Shown here: one piece after another, positions 35,486 through 45,500 of the stretch | Layout: each line of letters starts with the position of its first letter | How positions within the stretch are numbered: the stretch's first letter is position 1 | Source: Parapedobacter flavus | Lineage (GTDB): Bacteria > Bacteroidota > Bacteroidia > Sphingobacteriales > Sphingobacteriaceae | Length of the DNA stretch: 64,000 bases | NCBI RefSeq assembly: GCF_035818675.1 | Contig: NZ_JAYKZZ010000030.1 | Location: 1 to 64,000, forward strand | Reading direction: 5' to 3' | Translations under genes and position numbers: made by a program | Notes under the pieces: model-generated | Seen by the model: the letters and a program-made list of their open reading frames with translations, nothing else | Told to the model about the DNA's origin: nothing | The model's database searches: none

Positions 35486-36595
35486 TTAAAATCTGTGTTT
35501 CGGACGTTGTGCCTTGATGGTTTTATTTTCTTGTTGCTTCGGCTGTGATACTTTGACGGTAACACCGCTTTTGGAACCGGGTTTATAGGATATGAATACT
35601 TCAACGCGGTTTTTGTGGTGCATGACCTTTACGGTTTTGCCGTTGATGATATCCATGCCCTGATTTGTCGTTAAATGGACCGCGCTGCCGTCCTGGAATT
35701 TTATTTCGGACGGGATCATTTTGGGTTCTTTCGGCCTTTCCGCGAATGTAGCGTTGTTGAAACGCACTTTCCTTGTGGGTTGGCCCGGCTGTATCCGTTC
35801 AATCGTTTCATGCGAGAGGATTTCGAACGGTTCCTTTGTCGAGCCTATCTGGTAATATGTGTCGGATCCGGCCGGCTGGAATTTACCGGTCCGCACGAGT
35901 TTTTCCCGATCGATGGCATGGCCATCGATATTATCGGGTATGCCCGCAAGGAAGTCTTCGGGGATGTTGGGTTTCGGGGCGTTTTGGGGGTCTTTGCGAT
36001 ACGCAACCAAATCGTCGTATGTTCCGGCATCAAGGTCGTAAAAACTTAGCTCAACGGGCTTGGAGAGCGTTTCAGGGAATATTTCGTTCGCCTCGATTTC
36101 GTCCTCGGTAAGGTTGAAAGTTATGGCACCCTCCCCTTCGTATATTTTATCCAATTGGAAGGTTTGGGCCATGCTGGCGGAATTCAATGATTCCCCGTCA
36201 TAATCATACCCAAAAGCCATATCGAGCAAATAGTAAGCGTGCTTTTGTTCGTCCGGACTTAAAAGTGAGGTAATGTTTTTGAGTTTCGTTTCAGCGTCTT
36301 CGTCCCCTGAGATCAACATCATGTGGTCAACGAGCTCGTCGATGTTGTTCGCCTCGGTTAATTTGGTAACCGTGTCGCTTACAGCGACCGGCATGGTTAC
36401 ATCCTCCAACCTGTGTTCAAGGGTAGTGTCCGGCCCGGGCCATTGTTTTTTTGGACTTTCAAATAATGCGTCCGTGAAGTCATCCCCATCTGGATTGTAT
36501 AACGGATTGCGGTCTGGATTTGCGCTGTTTCCGTATTTCTCATCGAATCGCTTGTTGGCTTCTTCTTCGTTGTATTTTTTCTTTTTCATGGCCAT
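35486..36595 (-). CDS. Hypothetical ICE protein with DUF-type tail
   Basis: 369 residues. Opens with a charged N-terminus (MAMKKKKYNEEEANKRF). The centre is acidic and helical (NIDELVDHMMLISGDEDAE). The C-terminus contains a module much like the one in the previous downstream gene: IKFQDGSAVHLTTNQGMDIINGK followed by VKVMHHKN. The shared module (a Lys-x-Gln/Lys-Asp-Gly pattern followed by a Gly-rich strand) suggests the two are related or bind the same partner. No enzymatic motif seen. Confidence 0.6.
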   Translation of the reverse strand: MAMKKKKYNEEEANKRFDEKYGNSANPDRNPLYNPDGDDFTDALFESPKKQWPGPDTTLEHRLEDVTMPVAVSDTVTKLTEANNIDELVDHMMLISGDEDAETKLKNITSLLSPDEQKHAYYLLDMAFGYDYDGESLNSASMAQTFQLDKIYEGEGAITFNLTEDEIEANEIFPETLSKPVELSFYDLDAGTYDDLVAYRKDPQNAPKPNIPEDFLAGIPDNIDGHAIDREKLVRTGKFQPAGSDTYYQIGSTKEPFEILSHETIERIQPGQPTRKVRFNNATFAERPKEPKMIPSEIKFQDGSAVHLTTNQGMDIINGKTVKVMHHKNRVEVFISYKPGSKSGVTVKVSQPKQQENKTIKAQRPKHRF

Positions 36596-36601
36596 ATGAT
36601 T

Positions 36602-36808
36602 TTAGTTGTCCGTTAAATCATTGAGATCGGCTCCTTTTTCTTTCAGGAAAAGGACATACCGGATGAAGTTCTGGTCGCTTTTGTTGTTCTCCATGTAGGA
36701 TATGTTAGCCTGGGGGATATCGAGTTCCCTTGCAACCTCCTGCTGCGTAAGGTTTAGCGCCTTACGTATCTGTTTCAGGTTAAGCACTTTTGTTTCTGTG
36801 TTATTCAT
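36602..36808 (-). CDS. XRE-family helix-turn-helix regulator
   Basis: 68 residues. The HTH fits KQIRKALNLTQQEVARELDI (residues 12-31) followed by PQANISYMENNKSDQ, a classical XRE fold. It overlaps the end of the PorV-like gene by eight bases and lies six bases before the next ICE gene, so it appears to be a backbone gene at the border of the cargo block. It may control cargo or operon expression. Confidence 0.85.
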   Translation of the reverse strand: MNNTETKVLNLKQIRKALNLTQQEVARELDIPQANISYMENNKSDQNFIRYVLFLKEKGADLNDLTDN

Positions 36809-37907
36809 AAATCATAAATGATAAGCCGATTTTATACATATTGGACATCCCGATGGTGTTATCCCCGGTGGGGAAAACGTACGCGCCATCTATGGATATT
36901 ACCCTTGAGTCGAAGAAAAGGTTTATCCCCAGACCAGCCGTAAGTAGGCTGCGTTTGTTAAACGCTTCGGCTTCCTTTTCATACCCTGCGCGTATGGAGA
37001 ATTGGTCAATAAAAGAGAGTTGGCCACCGATGGCAAAGCCTGGGCCGGACATACCACCGACCGACTGCCCGATTCCATCAATGGCTCCACCGACATGGTA
37101 GTCTTCGCTATATGAAGGCAGCAAGGGCAGGTTCGCTTCTATGCCGATATAGGCCTGAATATCGTCTATGTCGCCGAAGTCCGCGCCGATACCGAGCCGT
37201 GCGACCTGCGGTAGGTAAGCGGCCTGTTCGCTGTTTTCGGAGTATTTCAGCTTGGTGCCGACATTCTGTATGACAAGCCCCATGTTAAAGTTGCCGTTGG
37301 CCATTGGTATTTTTCCGAATACACCCGCATCGACGGCCACGGCCGTTGCATTGCCGCTGTAGCCCATGGATTCGAGTGAAGCGCTGCCGAGCCTGGAGAG
37401 GATGATTTTCGGCGTCAGGCCCATGCTCCAGTATTCGCCAAAGCGTTTGCTGTATGTGGCGGATATGGCGAACTCCCTTGGTCTTACGTAGTCCGTTTCG
37501 TTGCCCATGTTATCGGTAAAGAAAACATCCCCGTAGGTCAGGTATTGCAGCCCGAAGGAAAGATAGCTTTCGTTGTAACTACCGCCACCCACCCAATGGT
37601 TGGTAGAGAGGCTGATGAGTTTTATATCCTTGGTCAGGGCCGATACCAGCGGAATGTAAGACATCGAGACGTCGTTGAGCATGGTCCTGTTGTGCTGGAA
37701 CGATACGCGCGCCGGGTTGGAGAATATGGCGAAAGCATCTCCGTTATGGGCGGAGCGCAGGTTCCCCATGCCCGAGCTTTTAATGTCGTTGTTGACGTTC
37801 AGGAATTCCGCTCCGGTGGGTGTGGCCTGTCGCTGTTCCTGCGCGTGCAGCGGGGAAGCGGCAGCAAGTGCGGCGACAGTTATGATATGTTTCAGGGGTT
37901 TGCGCAT
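36801..37907 (-). CDS. PorV/PorQ-family outer-membrane beta-barrel (T9SS-associated)
   Basis: About 368 residues from ATG at 37907 (the frame has an earlier non-ATG codon at 37913). Signal peptide (HIITVAALAAASPLHAQ). The mature protein opens with AEFLNVNNDIKSSGMGNLRSAHNGDAFAIFSNPAR, which is the PorV/PorQ signature (Gly-x-Gly and Asn-Pro-Ala turn). It continues with alternating amphipathic strands and a C-terminal aromatic-rich end (KIGLSFMIYE). PorV acts as a shuttle carrying T9SS cargo at the outer membrane. Finding a copy next to a T9SS-sorted giant protein suggests a dedicated shuttle for that cargo. Confidence 0.82.
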   Translation of the reverse strand: MRKPLKHIITVAALAAASPLHAQEQRQATPTGAEFLNVNNDIKSSGMGNLRSAHNGDAFAIFSNPARVSFQHNRTMLNDVSMSYIPLVSALTKDIKLISLSTNHWVGGGSYNESYLSFGLQYLTYGDVFFTDNMGNETDYVRPREFAISATYSKRFGEYWSMGLTPKIILSRLGSASLESMGYSGNATAVAVDAGVFGKIPMANGNFNMGLVIQNVGTKLKYSENSEQAAYLPQVARLGIGADFGDIDDIQAYIGIEANLPLLPSYSEDYHVGGAIDGIGQSVGGMSGPGFAIGGQLSFIDQFSIRAGYEKEAEAFNKRSLLTAGLGINLFFDSRVISIDGAYVFPTGDNTIGMSNMYKIGLSFMIYE

Positions 37908-37909
37908 AA

Positions 37910-38611
37910 TCAATTGATGATAATTTGGGTTTCCAAGGGTTCCGAATAATCGCCGTCGTTATCCATTACCCGGAGGGAAACGGTGTAGGTGCCGGCACCG
38001 GAGAACACATGGTATACAACGGGTTGCGGCGTGGTGAACACGCTTCCGGATATATTGTATTCGTAGGCCACCACCTCTCCCCCGAAGCGTTCGTCGGCAT
38101 CGTGGGAGCGGGTGGCGTCAAAAGCATATTCATAGCCGTTTACCTGCCTGTTGTCCATCTGTGCTACCGGTGGCAGGTTTCTGAAGGCAAACAGGTTGAG
38201 TGTGGCCGTCGATGTCTGGTTGAAGCTGTCTTCGGCTACGAAATGGATGGTTGTGTTTCCTGTCTGTTTCGGTGAGAGTGACAGGTCGACGAATTCCTGG
38301 TCCACGCGCACCGATGGCCGTTCCATTTCCATTCCATTGTAGTAGCCGGTGACCTTGCCGGAATCGAGTACGATGGCGCATTTCCATAGGTTCTCGTTCG
38401 GGTCGGCCAGCTTCAGGCTCACGGTGTAGTACGAAGGTGAGTCCTCGTAATACCGGATGCTGTCGGTCATTTCCTTGGTGAGGGAATCAGCCGATGATAC
38501 AAAATGGATCTCCGGTGGGGTGTTAAAGGACTGTATGGTGTCCTCCCTGTCCGAACAGGACAGGGATGCGGTGCCAGAGACACAAAGGGCAAATAGCGCT
38601 ATCCTCCTCAT
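37910..38611 (-). CDS. Lipoprotein with PKD-like domain
   Basis: 233 residues. Lipoprotein signal (RIALFALCVSGTASLSC, lipobox LSC near 19). A C-terminal domain of about 90 residues, with FDATRSHDADERFGGEVVAYEYNISG and VFSGAGTYTVSLRVMDNDGD, is a PKD/immunoglobulin-like fold. Its start overlaps the stop of the giant gene (ATGA). Likely outer-membrane-anchored; may hold the large adhesin or its substrate. Confidence 0.8.
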   Translation of the reverse strand: MRRIALFALCVSGTASLSCSDREDTIQSFNTPPEIHFVSSADSLTKEMTDSIRYYEDSPSYYTVSLKLADPNENLWKCAIVLDSGKVTGYYNGMEMERPSVRVDQEFVDLSLSPKQTGNTTIHFVAEDSFNQTSTATLNLFAFRNLPPVAQMDNRQVNGYEYAFDATRSHDADERFGGEVVAYEYNISGSVFTTPQPVVYHVFSGAGTYTVSLRVMDNDGDYSEPLETQIIIN

Positions 38612-41600
38612 AATTTCAATATTTTAAAGGTTTCCATTGTCGACCGGCCACCATCTTCCCTGAGGACCACCAAGTAGTAGGTCTGCGCAACCAAGCGGTT
38701 GATGCCGGGCAGCTCGAATTCATTTGCGCCCGGTTGGATGGTGACTTTCTCGTAGGACACCAGTTTTCCCGATATGGTGTATATTTCGAGCAATGCGGGA
38801 ATGCTTTTCTGCGTTTCGTTGTATGTGCGCATCCTTGCCTGGTCGGTAACCGGGTTGGGGTAAACGACCGTTTGGGTGAATGGCCGGTCGTCCTCTGCCG
38901 GTTCGGTTTCATTTTCCGGTGGATCGTAGGATACGGTGTCGGTGTTAACCGTTACCGTTATTTCCTTGTCGGCCATGCAACCCTCTACTGAAAAAGCTCG
39001 TACCTTGACGGTGTACTCACCCGGCTTATTAAAGTAATGCTTGGGTTGGTTCTCTGAAGAAGAAAAGCCATCACTGAAATCCCATTCCCAACGGACGGCA
39101 GGTGCGCTATCGGGCAGTTCATTTAGGGTAAACGTTACCGGTGTACCCTGTAGCACTTCTGTAGCTGAAGCATTCAGGGTGAAGTACGGTGTCATCGAGG
39201 TAATGTTGACTGCTTGCCGCAAAGAGCTGCAGGTTTTATCGGATACGGCTTCCACGTATATCGTTTCATTGACAGTGACGGTAAATGAAATGGTCTTACC
39301 CTCTGCGAAAGGATCCATTTCATCTGGGCGGTACCACCGATAGATGATATCCATTCCGCCGGCTACGTTGCTGCTTGCAGTCAGCGTAAGGGTCGTGTTG
39401 GCGCACACGGGTTGGTTACCAGTTACGGTAGGTGTTTCCGGTGCAGGCATCACGGTAATCGTCCTTGTTGCCGTAGTCACGCAATTAGCGGCATTTACGT
39501 ACACATAAGTTATCAAGTGGGTGCCGATCCCTGCTTCCGACGGTATGAACCTCCTGCCGGTTACCCCCTGTCCGGATATTTCCGTTTCCACTGGAACGCC
39601 CGGCGCATCGAGCGGTACTTCAGGACCGTTGATGCAGACCGTCGTATCGGGGCCTGGCTCTATCGATTTCAGCGGCACCACTTCAATCATGAAGGAAGTA
39701 AACGATTCGCACCCGTATTCGCTTATTGTGGAATAAGTGATTTCATGGAAACCTACTCCTGCAATTTCAGGATTAAAAAATTTGTGGGTTACCGCTGTGC
39801 CGGAATACCTACCGTTATCAAAACTATTTGTGTTGATGGAATCAAGGTTCAATTCCGGCGCGTTAACGCACATCATGAAGTCCGGGATGGTTTGGAGCGG
39901 AATGGGTTCATGCGCCGATACTTGGAAGCTTTCGGAAGTGCGTTCGCAATTATTCTCGTTAACGACTGTTACGGTATATTCTCCACTTTCCGTTACCCGT
40001 ATCGAACGGGTGGTTTCTCCGGTGCTCCAGCGGTAAAGTTGTCCCTCACTCGCGGTAAGAATGGTGGTGTCACCTATGCAGAAATCCTGTCCGAGTGATG
40101 ATGTGATGGTAGGAACATCGTTGGGTGTCACTGTAACGGATATTGTTTGGCTTTGGCTTTGGCATCCTTCCGTATTGGTTGTGACCACGTAATAATCGCC
40201 AGGATTTCTCACGGTTATCGACTGTGTGGTTGCCCCGTTTGACCATAGGTAAGAAACGGACGGTGAAGCGGTAAGAATAACGCTATCACCATCGCAGAAT
40301 ACAGTAGAACCTGTAATGGTAATTGTTGGTACGGGGTTCGGGGTCACACGAACGGTTATCGGCTCACTTGAGCGTTCGCAACCCTCTTCATTTGAAACAT
40401 ACGCCACGAGGTTAGCCGAAGATTTAACCGTGATGCTTTTTGTGGTGGCACCGTTGCTCCAACGGTAACCGGTTGCCTCCTGGTCGATGATCAGTGTTAC
40501 ACTATCGCCCGCGCAAAATTCAAGCTGGCCAAGTATCGACACGGTCGGTTTGGGCAGCGGGTACACGGTGACTTCGACATCCTCGCTGCTGCGTGAGCAT
40601 CCATCGGGTGTTTGGGAAGACACGTAATAGGTTCCCCCCGTAGTAACAGTTATGGATGAACCTTCCTGACCATCTGACCATACGTAGATATAACCGGCAA
40701 TAGGTGTAACCGATAATCGCACGCTGTCGCCCTCGCAAAATACAGTGGGCCCTGAAGTATTAATTACAGGTATCGGATTAGGGGTTACAACAACTGAAAT
40801 AGGGTCGCTCGCCCGTTCGCAGCCTTCCTCATTAGAAATATAAGCGGTTACGGTCTGGCTTTTCCCCACTTTTATGCTCTGCGTCGTTGCGCCGTTGCTC
40901 CAGCGGTAGCTGGTTGCCACCTGGTCGATGGTCAGCGTTACACTATCTCCTTGACATATTTCCAGTTGCCCCGTTACGGATATTGTTGGCTTCGGCAATG
41001 GGAAAACCACGACATCAACAGGGTTACTGTTTGAAGAACAATTGTCAGGTGTAATTGCGGTTACAAAGTATGTTCCGGTGGCGAAAACGGATATGGAGTG
41101 TCCTTGCTGCCCGTTTGACCACAAATAGGTATAGCCTGAAATTGGGGTAACCGAAAGCGTTACACTGTCTCCCTCGCAGAATTCGGTCTGCCCCGTTATG
41201 TTCACGGTTGGGATTGGGTTGGGATTAACGACAACGGTGACCGGGTCACTTGCCCGTTCGCAGCCTTCCTCATTGGTGATATAGGCGGTAAGGGTTTGAT
41301 TGACCGCTACGGTGATGCTCCGTGTCGTCGCACCGTTGCTCCAGCGATAGCTAGCCCCAACCTGATCGATACTCAATGTTACGCTGTCATCGCTGCAAAA
41401 TTCCAGCGGCCCATTCGCGGATATTGTTGGTTTTGGTAATGGATGAACGGTAATCGTGATGTCTTCGGAGGTTGCTTCGCAGCCTTCTGAATTGATTACC
41501 TTCAGGTTGATGGTAGCACTAGAATGAAGTGTGATGCTCCGTGTCGTCGCACCATTGCTCCATAAATAATCGCCTTCTTGGTTGGCGGTCAATACAACAC

Positions 41601-44600
41601 TGTCACCTTCGCAGAAAGTTGTGTTCCCGAAGATCGAAATCGACACGGGTTTGTTGTCCTTTACGCTTATGCTGATTGGGTCGCTTGCCCGTTCGCAGCC
41701 TTCTTCATTTTGGATATAACCGATAAAAGTGCCTCCGGTTTTTACGGTAATGCTTCTTGTTGTTTCTCCCGTATTCCAACGGTATGAGTCCGCAGTCTGG
41801 TCAATCGTAAGAACAAGGCTGTCGCTATTACAGATGTCGATATCATTATTAGCCGAAATGGTTGGTTTGGCTATAGGGTTAACGGTTATTTCTATGATTT
41901 GAGATACAGCCGAACAACCATTTTCATTTTCGGCAATAACATAATACTGTCCTTGATCCTTTACTTTAATGCTGTGTGTCTGCAGACCGTTCGACCAACG
42001 GTAATTTACACCTGGCATGGGATTGGTTACAGAAAGAATTACGCTATCCCCCTCGCAGAATTCAGTAAGGCCCAGGGCCTGAATATTAGGTGCAGTATTC
42101 GGAAGCATCGTGACAGCAATGGGGTCACTTGCGCGTTCGCAACCGTCATCATTGGTGATGTAAGCGGTCACAGTCTGGCTGGTGGCAACGGTTATGCTTT
42201 TCGTTGTCTCACCATTACTCCAGCGATATGAGCTCCCGGTTTGATTGATGGTAAGTGTTACCGATTCGCCCTGACAAAATTCCAAAGGCCCAGATGTTGT
42301 GATTAATGGTTTTTCAAGCGGGCTGACCTCGATATCGATTAGGTTCGAAATTTGGGAACATCCATTATCATTTTGTGCCACTACATAGTATTGCCCGTTC
42401 TGTTTTACTTTTATTTGGTGGGCCTGTTGCCCGTTTGACCAGGTATAAGAAATTCCCGGCAGTGGGTTTGAAATGCTCAAAGTTACACTGTCACCCTCGC
42501 AAAACTCCGTAGGCCCTAGCGCTTGGATAGATGGCTTTGAATTGGCCAGTACAGCTACATTTACAGGATCGCTGGCTCGTTCGCACTCGCCATTGCTGAT
42601 GTAGGCGATGTAATTGCCGGAGGCTTTCACTGCGTTGGTTGGGCCCTCGGTCCCGTCCGACCAACGTACAGTTGTTCCAGGAGATAAGTTTGTGACTGTC
42701 ATCACTACGCTGTCTCCCTCGCAGAACGTTGTGTTTCCCGATAAAGTAACCTGTGGTTTCTGTATTGGATTTACCGTTACACTGAGGGTTTCAGATGAAT
42801 TGGAACAGTCATTGTCATTGACGGCTATTACATAATATTCACCGGCCACCGACACTTCATTCTGTATACCCGTTTCACCGTTGCTCCATTGATAGGCATA
42901 TCCGGCTTGCGCGTTGGTAACCTGCAGGGTTACTGTTTCCCCCTCGCATATTTCCGTTGAAGAGAGGGGTGCGATTTCAGGCACCTGGCTCTGGAGAACC
43001 GTTACGGTAACCGGATCGCTAGTGCTTTCGCATCCGGCTATGTTGGTTACAGTTACTGTATATTGCCCCGTATTATCGGTGGTTATTTCCCGTGTTGTTT
43101 CCCCGTTTGACCATAAGTAGGATGCTCCCGTCGAAGCTGTAAGCGTAACGGAACCACCCTCGCAGAATTCAATGGGGCCGGTAGCGAAAATAGTTGGTTT
43201 GAGATTGGGTATCACTACGACTTCGACGGTTTCGCTTTCAGACACGCAACCGTTGCTGTTGTTGGCCCTTACGGAATAAATTCCCGTTTCGGTTACCGTG
43301 ATGCTTTGCCCGTTTTCGCCATTGCTCCATGATAAGTTAGCTGGAGCTGAGCCGTTAGGCATGGAGGCGGTGAGGATAACGGAACCTCCTTCGCAGAATT
43401 CAAGAGTGCCACTGACAATGATTTCCGGCGTGGGGTTTGGTTGTACGATAATGGTAACCGGTTCCGACGTGTTACTGCAACCGTTTTCGTTGGTAACACG
43501 AACGCGGTAAGTACCGGTTTCGGAAGTCGAGAACAACTGGTTTGATCCGATGACGCTATTATCTTCGTCGAGCCATTCATGGGTTATACCCTCCCCTTCT
43601 GGACCCGACAATACAGCTGTTTCCCCCTCGCATATCCTATCGCCACCTGTTTGAATGGTAATTTCCGCATCGGGCCAAGGGGTTGCTGTTAGAGAAACTG
43701 TTTCGGATATCGTGGAACAATCACCGTTACTAACCGTCACGCTTATTGCATTAACGGTATTGGTGACGGTGATCTCCCTGCTGGTGTGGCCTGTACTCCA
43801 TTCATACGTGTAGTTCATCCCTTCGGGTGCTTCGGGGGCAGATAGTGTCACCTGCGTACCCGCACAAAATGTCGTTCCGGGGATGGATGTAGTGATTTTG
43901 GCAACAGGTAGCGCAGTTACTTTAAGATCGATTGACTTAGAATACAACCCGTTGTCGTACTGCTTTGAGGCAGTAATGGTATACGTTCCCGCCTCAAAAT
44001 TGCTTTTTTCAATGATATTGCCTGTCTGTATGGTCCCGGATTCATTGCTTAACTTGAATGTAACGCCGGACTTGTCGCTAAAATAATCATAAAGATCCAG
44101 CGTCCCGTCCCCCTCGCAGAAAGAGATTAAATCGGTTTCAGGCAGATCGATGAATGATGCCAATACGGACCTGATGGTGAATGTGTATACCTCCTGAACT
44201 AATGGGGCTCCTCCGTCACCCTGAACAGATTCCGTTCTCACATAATGGTTTCCGCTGGTTGGTGGTAGACGCGAAGTGCCAAACCCACTACGCTCTTCTT
44301 GTGTATGAAAACTTCTGATGGGCTTATTTATAACGGTAAATTCTACTTGTTCATCCGTTGACGGCGTATAATTAATTGAGGGAAAATCAGTTTGACTAAA
44401 TCCTTGTCTATAATAAAATACAGCATAGTACTGATACATATAATAATCGTGGTTAAACCATCCTGATCTTACCCTCCAATAACGGTCAAATAATTTTGCA
44501 GGAGGTAATCCGTGAAGGGTGATAGACGGCCCGGTTGCTCCAACAGCCGGGAAGTAAACAACTAACTCTCGTTCATTATTTTGGAAGAAGTTGGGCATAT

Positions 44601-44847
44601 GGAAACCAAAAACCCAAGCCTGAGGAAGGTATTGTATATCAACGGTAAATTGAGAAGACGCTGATAAGTCAAGTGGATCCGTGTTTTGAGAAGTCGAGTT
44701 TATCATCGGGTTTATGATGCCGGACCAATAATAAGGATAAATTCGAGTTTGTGTGTTGGTTCCTGAATAATGGTACTCTTCCTGATTTTGGCCGTGCGCC
44801 AAGCTCAAAGAAAAAAGCAATAAGTATATGAACGAAAGTTGTTTCAT
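38608..44847 (-). CDS. Giant T9SS-sorted repeat protein (surface adhesin-like)
   Basis: 2079 residues. Signal peptide (KQLSFIYLLLFSLSLAHG). Residues 20-310 are a unique head. From about 313 to 1645 come 18 tandem Ig-like repeats of about 73 residues. Each has the form PTI..G..FCEGDSVTL...Y.WSNG.TT.SI.V....Y...N..GCE..S. Three further domains follow (around 1650-1880). A PKD domain (WEWDFSDGFSSSENQPKHYF) and a type A T9SS C-terminal domain (VYPNPVTDQ...IYTISGKLV...YYLVVLREDG) end the protein. It is exported across the outer membrane by T9SS. Two Cys per repeat may form disulfides. No enzymatic motif seen. Likely roles are adhesion or cell-cell contact. Confidence 0.88.
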   Translation of the reverse strand: MKQLSFIYLLLFSLSLAHGQNQEEYHYSGTNTQTRIYPYYWSGIINPMINSTSQNTDPLDLSASSQFTVDIQYLPQAWVFGFHMPNFFQNNERELVVYFPAVGATGPSITLHGLPPAKLFDRYWRVRSGWFNHDYYMYQYYAVFYYRQGFSQTDFPSINYTPSTDEQVEFTVINKPIRSFHTQEERSGFGTSRLPPTSGNHYVRTESVQGDGGAPLVQEVYTFTIRSVLASFIDLPETDLISFCEGDGTLDLYDYFSDKSGVTFKLSNESGTIQTGNIIEKSNFEAGTYTITASKQYDNGLYSKSIDLKVTALPVAKITTSIPGTTFCAGTQVTLSAPEAPEGMNYTYEWSTGHTSREITVTNTVNAISVTVSNGDCSTISETVSLTATPWPDAEITIQTGGDRICEGETAVLSGPEGEGITHEWLDEDNSVIGSNQLFSTSETGTYRVRVTNENGCSNTSEPVTIIVQPNPTPEIIVSGTLEFCEGGSVILTASMPNGSAPANLSWSNGENGQSITVTETGIYSVRANNSNGCVSESETVEVVVIPNLKPTIFATGPIEFCEGGSVTLTASTGASYLWSNGETTREITTDNTGQYTVTVTNIAGCESTSDPVTVTVLQSQVPEIAPLSSTEICEGETVTLQVTNAQAGYAYQWSNGETGIQNEVSVAGEYYVIAVNDNDCSNSSETLSVTVNPIQKPQVTLSGNTTFCEGDSVVMTVTNLSPGTTVRWSDGTEGPTNAVKASGNYIAYISNGECERASDPVNVAVLANSKPSIQALGPTEFCEGDSVTLSISNPLPGISYTWSNGQQAHQIKVKQNGQYYVVAQNDNGCSQISNLIDIEVSPLEKPLITTSGPLEFCQGESVTLTINQTGSSYRWSNGETTKSITVATSQTVTAYITNDDGCERASDPIAVTMLPNTAPNIQALGLTEFCEGDSVILSVTNPMPGVNYRWSNGLQTHSIKVKDQGQYYVIAENENGCSAVSQIIEITVNPIAKPTISANNDIDICNSDSLVLTIDQTADSYRWNTGETTRSITVKTGGTFIGYIQNEEGCERASDPISISVKDNKPVSISIFGNTTFCEGDSVVLTANQEGDYLWSNGATTRSITLHSSATINLKVINSEGCEATSEDITITVHPLPKPTISANGPLEFCSDDSVTLSIDQVGASYRWSNGATTRSITVAVNQTLTAYITNEEGCERASDPVTVVVNPNPIPTVNITGQTEFCEGDSVTLSVTPISGYTYLWSNGQQGHSISVFATGTYFVTAITPDNCSSNSNPVDVVVFPLPKPTISVTGQLEICQGDSVTLTIDQVATSYRWSNGATTQSIKVGKSQTVTAYISNEEGCERASDPISVVVTPNPIPVINTSGPTVFCEGDSVRLSVTPIAGYIYVWSDGQEGSSITVTTGGTYYVSSQTPDGCSRSSEDVEVTVYPLPKPTVSILGQLEFCAGDSVTLIIDQEATGYRWSNGATTKSITVKSSANLVAYVSNEEGCERSSEPITVRVTPNPVPTITITGSTVFCDGDSVILTASPSVSYLWSNGATTQSITVRNPGDYYVVTTNTEGCQSQSQTISVTVTPNDVPTITSSLGQDFCIGDTTILTASEGQLYRWSTGETTRSIRVTESGEYTVTVVNENNCERTSESFQVSAHEPIPLQTIPDFMMCVNAPELNLDSINTNSFDNGRYSGTAVTHKFFNPEIAGVGFHEITYSTISEYGCESFTSFMIEVVPLKSIEPGPDTTVCINGPEVPLDAPGVPVETEISGQGVTGRRFIPSEAGIGTHLITYVYVNAANCVTTATRTITVMPAPETPTVTGNQPVCANTTLTLTASSNVAGGMDIIYRWYRPDEMDPFAEGKTISFTVTVNETIYVEAVSDKTCSSLRQAVNITSMTPYFTLNASATEVLQGTPVTFTLNELPDSAPAVRWEWDFSDGFSSSENQPKHYFNKPGEYTVKVRAFSVEGCMADKEITVTVNTDTVSYDPPENETEPAEDDRPFTQTVVYPNPVTDQARMRTYNETQKSIPALLEIYTISGKLVSYEKVTIQPGANEFELPGINRLVAQTYYLVVLREDGGRSTMETFKILKL
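39900..43905 (-). repeat. Region coding 18 tandem Ig-like repeats
   Basis: About 4 kb of the giant gene. The repeats 6 to 16 alternate between two subtypes: one ends GCERASDPI with a SYRWSNG core, the other has YYV before a different Cys segment. A two-unit period of about 440 bp results, and DNA blocks such as the CCCGTTCGCAGCCTTC motif recur nearly unchanged. Confidence 0.75.
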
Positions 44848-44856
44848 TATATTAGT

Positions 44857-45486
44857 CTAATCTTGTTTTAGCGCAAAAACATATATATACCAATACTCAT
44901 CATCATATTTCAACAGCTGAATCCCATTCGCTTCCACATCAAGAAATGGAAACGGGAGAACTTGGAAAAGGGACTGATGGGCCTTGTCTTCAACCCACTC
45001 ATTAATGTCTGGGAATTGTATTGCAAACGGTAGACCGTCAGAGGTATTATCCAAAAGTGATATAGGGTTCTTATAAGGGGAATCAGTTACGTCACACCCA
45101 TTTTCCTCGGCCAACCGCGAATCCAGCGTAAGCGTAACGAAGCCCCCGCTGAACTCTAGGCCATCAGGCATATTTATGGTAAAGGCCTTTTCACACACCG
45201 TTGATCTTTCCTGCGTGTGTTCCCCTGACCTTACGCCGTTGGGAAGTCCATTCGCACCTAACTCGCTTACATGGCGGCCTGTGTAAACAAGGGTCTTACC
45301 TAAAAATTGTTCAAGATACTCTTTACTGTATTTTGCCTGTTCGTCACTAGATAGATTCAAGAATTCTTCTGCCGTTCGCGGTTCTTGTTCCTCTGGTTCG
45401 GGTACCGGCCCATCTTTTTTACATCCGGAAAATGTTCCCACAAATAAGGCAACAACGAAGATTAAGGGTAATTTTAGCGTTTTCAT
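44857..45486 (-). CDS. Predicted lipoprotein of the cargo block
   Basis: About 209 residues from the ATG at 45486 (another at 45492). Lipoprotein signal (KLPLIFVVALFVGTFSGC, Cys near 22). A Pro/Glu-rich spacer follows, then a mixed beta domain with two Cys (VCEKAF and NGCDVTD). Sits between the barrel gene and the giant gene with short gaps, in the same operon. No domain recognised. Confidence 0.7.
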   Translation of the reverse strand: MKTLKLPLIFVVALFVGTFSGCKKDGPVPEPEEQEPRTAEEFLNLSSDEQAKYSKEYLEQFLGKTLVYTGRHVSELGANGLPNGVRSGEHTQERSTVCEKAFTINMPDGLEFSGGFVTLTLDSRLAEENGCDVTDSPYKNPISLLDNTSDGLPFAIQFPDINEWVEDKAHQSLFQVLPFPFLDVEANGIQLLKYDDEYWYIYVFALKQD

Positions 45487-45500
45487 GTCCATGGATTTAA

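Noticed and set aside
39412..40098. 228-codon plus-strand open frame opposite the giant protein
   Set aside because: Antisense shadow of repeat coding sequence; no domain or binding site.
38608..44847. CRISPR-like array suggested by regular DNA repeats
   Set aside because: The periodicity is that of protein-coding Ig-like repeats of about 220 bp, not short repeats with unique spacers.
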